From contig JAZTZL010000001.1 of NCBI GenBank assembly GCA_045637425.1, positions 1 to 7,872 on the forward strand: a DNA stretch of 7,872 bases, written 5' to 3'. Every line of letters begins with the position of its first letter. The first letter of the stretch is position 1. This DNA comes from CAJGBR01 sp045637425 (lineage in GTDB: Bacteria; Bacteroidota; Bacteroidia; Bacteroidales; Rikenellaceae). The translations under genes were made by a program, and so were the position numbers. The notes beneath the pieces were generated by a model. It did no database searches. It worked only from the letters and a program-made list of their open reading frames with translations, and was not told the DNA's origin. Of the stretch, positions 6,325-7,872 are shown piece after piece.

Positions 6325-7569
6325 ATGAATGCGGAAATAATAACAATCGGAGACGAAATCCTTATCGGGCAAATTGTGGATACAAACTCGGCGTGGCTGG
6401 GACAGAGGTTGGGAGAACTCGGAATCAGGGTGTTCAGAATCACCTCTGTGTCGGATAGTGCCGATGAAATTGCTTCAGCGATAGATTGTGCTATGAATCG
6501 TTCGCAACTTGTGCTGGTGACAGGTGGACTCGGCCCAACGAAAGACGATATTACTAAACATACGTTGGCAAAACTATTTGAAAGCCATTTGGTTGAGAAT
6601 GCAGATGTGTTGGAAGATGTGAGGAATTGTCTTGAGCGCCGAGGCATTGAGGTTACGGCTCTGAATCGTGCTCAGGCGCAGGTGCCCGAGTGTGCTCGTG
6701 TAGTTCGCAACCACAACGGAACAGCTCCGGGAATGTGGTTCGAGCGAAACGGCAGTGTGTTGTTGTCGCTACCGGGAGTGCCTTACGAGATGAAATCAAT
6801 TATGGAGCAGTACGGCTTTGGATTGATTAGCGAACACTTTGCGCTCAAACCGAATGCTCACGTTACGATGCTGACATTTGGCATTGCAGAGTCGATTCTG
6901 GCTGATCAGATTTCGGCGTGGGAAAATGCACTGCCAAGTAGCGTGAAGTTGGCGTATCTGCCTAATCCTCAAGGTGTGAAATTAAGATTATCTTGTTATG
7001 ACGGAGCATATTCGACAGATGAATTGCGACTGATGTTTGATGAGGTGAAAAAAATAATTGGCGGAGCATTCGTTGGCGAAATGCCAACATCGGTAGAGTC
7101 GGAAGTTGCAAGAATGTTGAACGAACGTAAAGCAACGTTGAGCGTTGCCGAATCGTGTACAGGTGGATATGTGTCATCGAAATTTACGGCAATGTCTGGA
7201 GCTTCGGTATATTATAAAGGTGCAATTGTCAGTTACGGGAATCGTGCGAAGAAGGAATTGCTGGGTGTGAGTCAAAAGACTTTAGATAAGTTTGGTGCAG
7301 TATCTTGTGAGACTGCAGAGGAGATGGCCGATGGTGCGAGAGCAGCGCTCAAGAGCGATTACGCGATTTCTATTACGGGCATAGCGGGCCCAGATGGTGG
7401 TAGTGCAGAGAAACCAGTTGGGACGGTTTGTATGGCAATTGCTACACCGTACGGGATATATTCACGCCGAATGCAGTTTGGAAACCTGCGTGATATAAAC
7501 ATTCAGCGTTCGGGAGCCAATGCGATAAATATGTTGCGTCTGTTTCTGCTGGGACAATTAAATGAATAA
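6325..7569 (+). CDS. cinA: CinA: nicotinamide-nucleotide amidohydrolase / competence-damage protein
   Basis: Full-length 414-residue two-domain CinA. The N-terminal MoCF-like (COG1058) domain, about 1-170, carries GDEILIGQIVDTNS near the start and GGLGPTKDD at 67-75. In characterised homologues this domain has ADP-ribose pyrophosphatase activity. The C-terminal PncC domain, about 257-414, hydrolyses nicotinamide mononucleotide to nicotinate mononucleotide in pyridine nucleotide recycling. Its motifs are intact: AESCTGG at 275-281 with Ser277 as the expected nucleophile, SYGN at 303-306, TGIAGPDGG at 351-359 and KPVGTV at 363-368. The ATG gives the standard N-terminus 'MNAEIITIGDEIL'. No clear -7 promoter is visible in the 76-base gap upstream, so it may depend on read-through. 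The neighbour downstream is an acidic micro-ORF and not recA. Confidence 0.96.
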   Translation: MNAEIITIGDEILIGQIVDTNSAWLGQRLGELGIRVFRITSVSDSADEIASAIDCAMNRSQLVLVTGGLGPTKDDITKHTLAKLFESHLVENADVLEDVRNCLERRGIEVTALNRAQAQVPECARVVRNHNGTAPGMWFERNGSVLLSLPGVPYEMKSIMEQYGFGLISEHFALKPNAHVTMLTFGIAESILADQISAWENALPSSVKLAYLPNPQGVKLRLSCYDGAYSTDELRLMFDEVKKIIGGAFVGEMPTSVESEVARMLNERKATLSVAESCTGGYVSSKFTAMSGASVYYKGAIVSYGNRAKKELLGVSQKTLDKFGAVSCETAEEMADGARAALKSDYAISITGIAGPDGGSAEKPVGTVCMAIATPYGIYSRRMQFGNLRDINIQRSGANAINMLRLFLLGQLNE

Positions 7570-7602
7570 AGATACTGAGTCGTAAATATAAAAGATAATG
7601 AA

Positions 7603-7746
7603 ATGTCTATCTGGAAAACCCTTCTCGCATTCTTTTTAATAGATGAATTTTTTGATTGTGATTGCGAAGATGTCATTGACGATGCTGATGACATCGATGA
7701 TTATGAGGAGTATGAAGATTTCGATGATTTAGACGACAATTTTTGA
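7603..7746 (+). CDS. Hyperacidic 47-residue small protein (putative)
   Basis: Starting at ATG 7603, this frame encodes 47 residues ending at TGA. The first 13 residues are hydrophobic (MSIWKTLLAFFLI, a possible short amphipathic or membrane-contacting helix). From D14 onward the chain is dominated by Asp and Glu: 15 Asp and 5 Glu in total against a single Lys, with a DDA-DDI-DD triplet pattern at 26-33 and two close cysteines (C19, C21). It lies 33 bases after the cinA stop and 31 bases before a terminator-like hairpin, a layout fitting a last gene in the cinA transcript. I recognise no family. The skewed composition could reflect a GAT/GAC-rich stretch, but the stop-free frame and gene-like spacing favour a real small protein. 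An opposite-strand frame overlaps it and looks spurious. Confidence 0.5.
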   Translation: MSIWKTLLAFFLIDEFFDCDCEDVIDDADDIDDYEEYEDFDDLDDNF

Positions 7747-7775
7747 GAGGAAGACTCAGTAGTAATTTTAAGATA

Positions 7776-7808
7776 GTAGCCCGCCCAATTCAAAAAAAAG
7801 CGGGCTGC
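7776..7808 (+). terminator. Terminator-like hairpin after the cinA region
   Basis: The stem is GTAGCCCGC (7776-7784) with GCGGGCTGC (7800-7808), nine pairs including one T-G wobble. It encloses a 15-base loop ending in eight A residues and is followed by CTTATTATAT. The GC-rich stem in AT-rich surroundings right after the acidic ORF fits an intrinsic terminator. The U-tract is interrupted. Confidence 0.65.
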
Positions 7809-7845
7809 CTTATTATATATTAAGGTGTGATTTTGTGTTGAATAA

Positions 7846-7853
7846 TATGTTTG
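7846..7853 (+). promoter_or_regulatory. Promoter -7-like element at the window edge
   Basis: TATGTTTG followed by T matches TAnnTTTGY. It follows the terminator-like hairpin and would drive a gene starting beyond the window. No good -33 element is visible. The ATG inside it (7847) also opens a frame to the window end (M-F-V-K-K-K-S-D), so it could instead be the start of the next gene. Confidence 0.4.
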
Positions 7854-7872
7854 TGAAAAAAAAGTCGGATCG

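Noticed and set aside
6303..6647. 114-codon minus-strand open frame over the cinA start
   Set aside because: It is antisense to the conserved MoCF domain of cinA and has no family resemblance.
7503..7694. 63-codon minus-strand open frame over the cinA end and the acidic ORF
   Set aside because: It overlaps the conserved cinA C-terminus, and its Ser-rich composition mirrors the GAT/GAC repeats of the plus strand.
1..7872. CRISPR arrays, tRNA/rRNA genes, insertion sequences, toxin-antitoxin or phage modules
   Set aside because: No spaced direct repeats, cloverleaf-like segments, transposase motifs or phage proteins were seen on either strand.

Overview
The window looks like a piece of a Bacteroidota chromosome, probably order Bacteroidales. 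Three things point there. The promoter-like sites match the Bacteroidota -7 consensus TAnnTTTG instead of E. coli-type -10 boxes. Shine-Dalgarno sequences are essentially absent. The gene families (bacterial GH3-like protein, short deoxynucleoside kinase, DnaG starting 'MIDPAI', ECF sigma factor with DUF5056-like and DUF6249-like membrane partners) are typical of that group. Coding DNA has moderate GC; the one long intergenic gap is very AT-rich. I saw no tRNA, rRNA, insertion sequence, CRISPR array or phage gene.

Layout. Positions 1-990 (+) hold the C-terminal end of a GH3-like protein, then a complete deoxynucleoside kinase. Their transcription converges on dnaG (minus strand, 3029-1002), with only 11 bases between the two stop codons. 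Upstream of dnaG on the same strand is a tight three-gene cassette, read 4647 to 3082: a signal-peptide membrane protein (DUF6249-like), an ECF sigma factor starting at GTG, and a small two-helix membrane protein (DUF5056-like) that overlaps the sigma gene by 8 bases. A 271-base AT-rich divergent region (4648-4918) separates this cassette from a plus-strand pair: a small secreted beta-barrel-like protein and a coiled-coil putative lipoprotein. After a strong bulged hairpin comes full-length cinA (6325-7569). It is followed by an unusual 47-residue hyperacidic small ORF (7603-7746), a terminator-like hairpin, and a promoter-like site at the window edge.

How the parts may work together. dnaG (replication priming), the deoxynucleoside kinase (dNTP salvage) and cinA (NMN deamidase / pyridine nucleotide recycling) are housekeeping genes. 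The sigma cassette is best read as a membrane-linked signalling unit, with the small membrane protein as candidate anti-sigma factor and the DUF6249-like protein as candidate sensor or accessory. The divergent envelope pair (barrel plus coiled-coil lipoprotein) is a possible but unproven target. The least explained items are the sigma/membrane cassette with its divergent envelope operon, the hyperacidic micro-ORF, and a dnaG promoter so close to the start codon that the mRNA may be leaderless.
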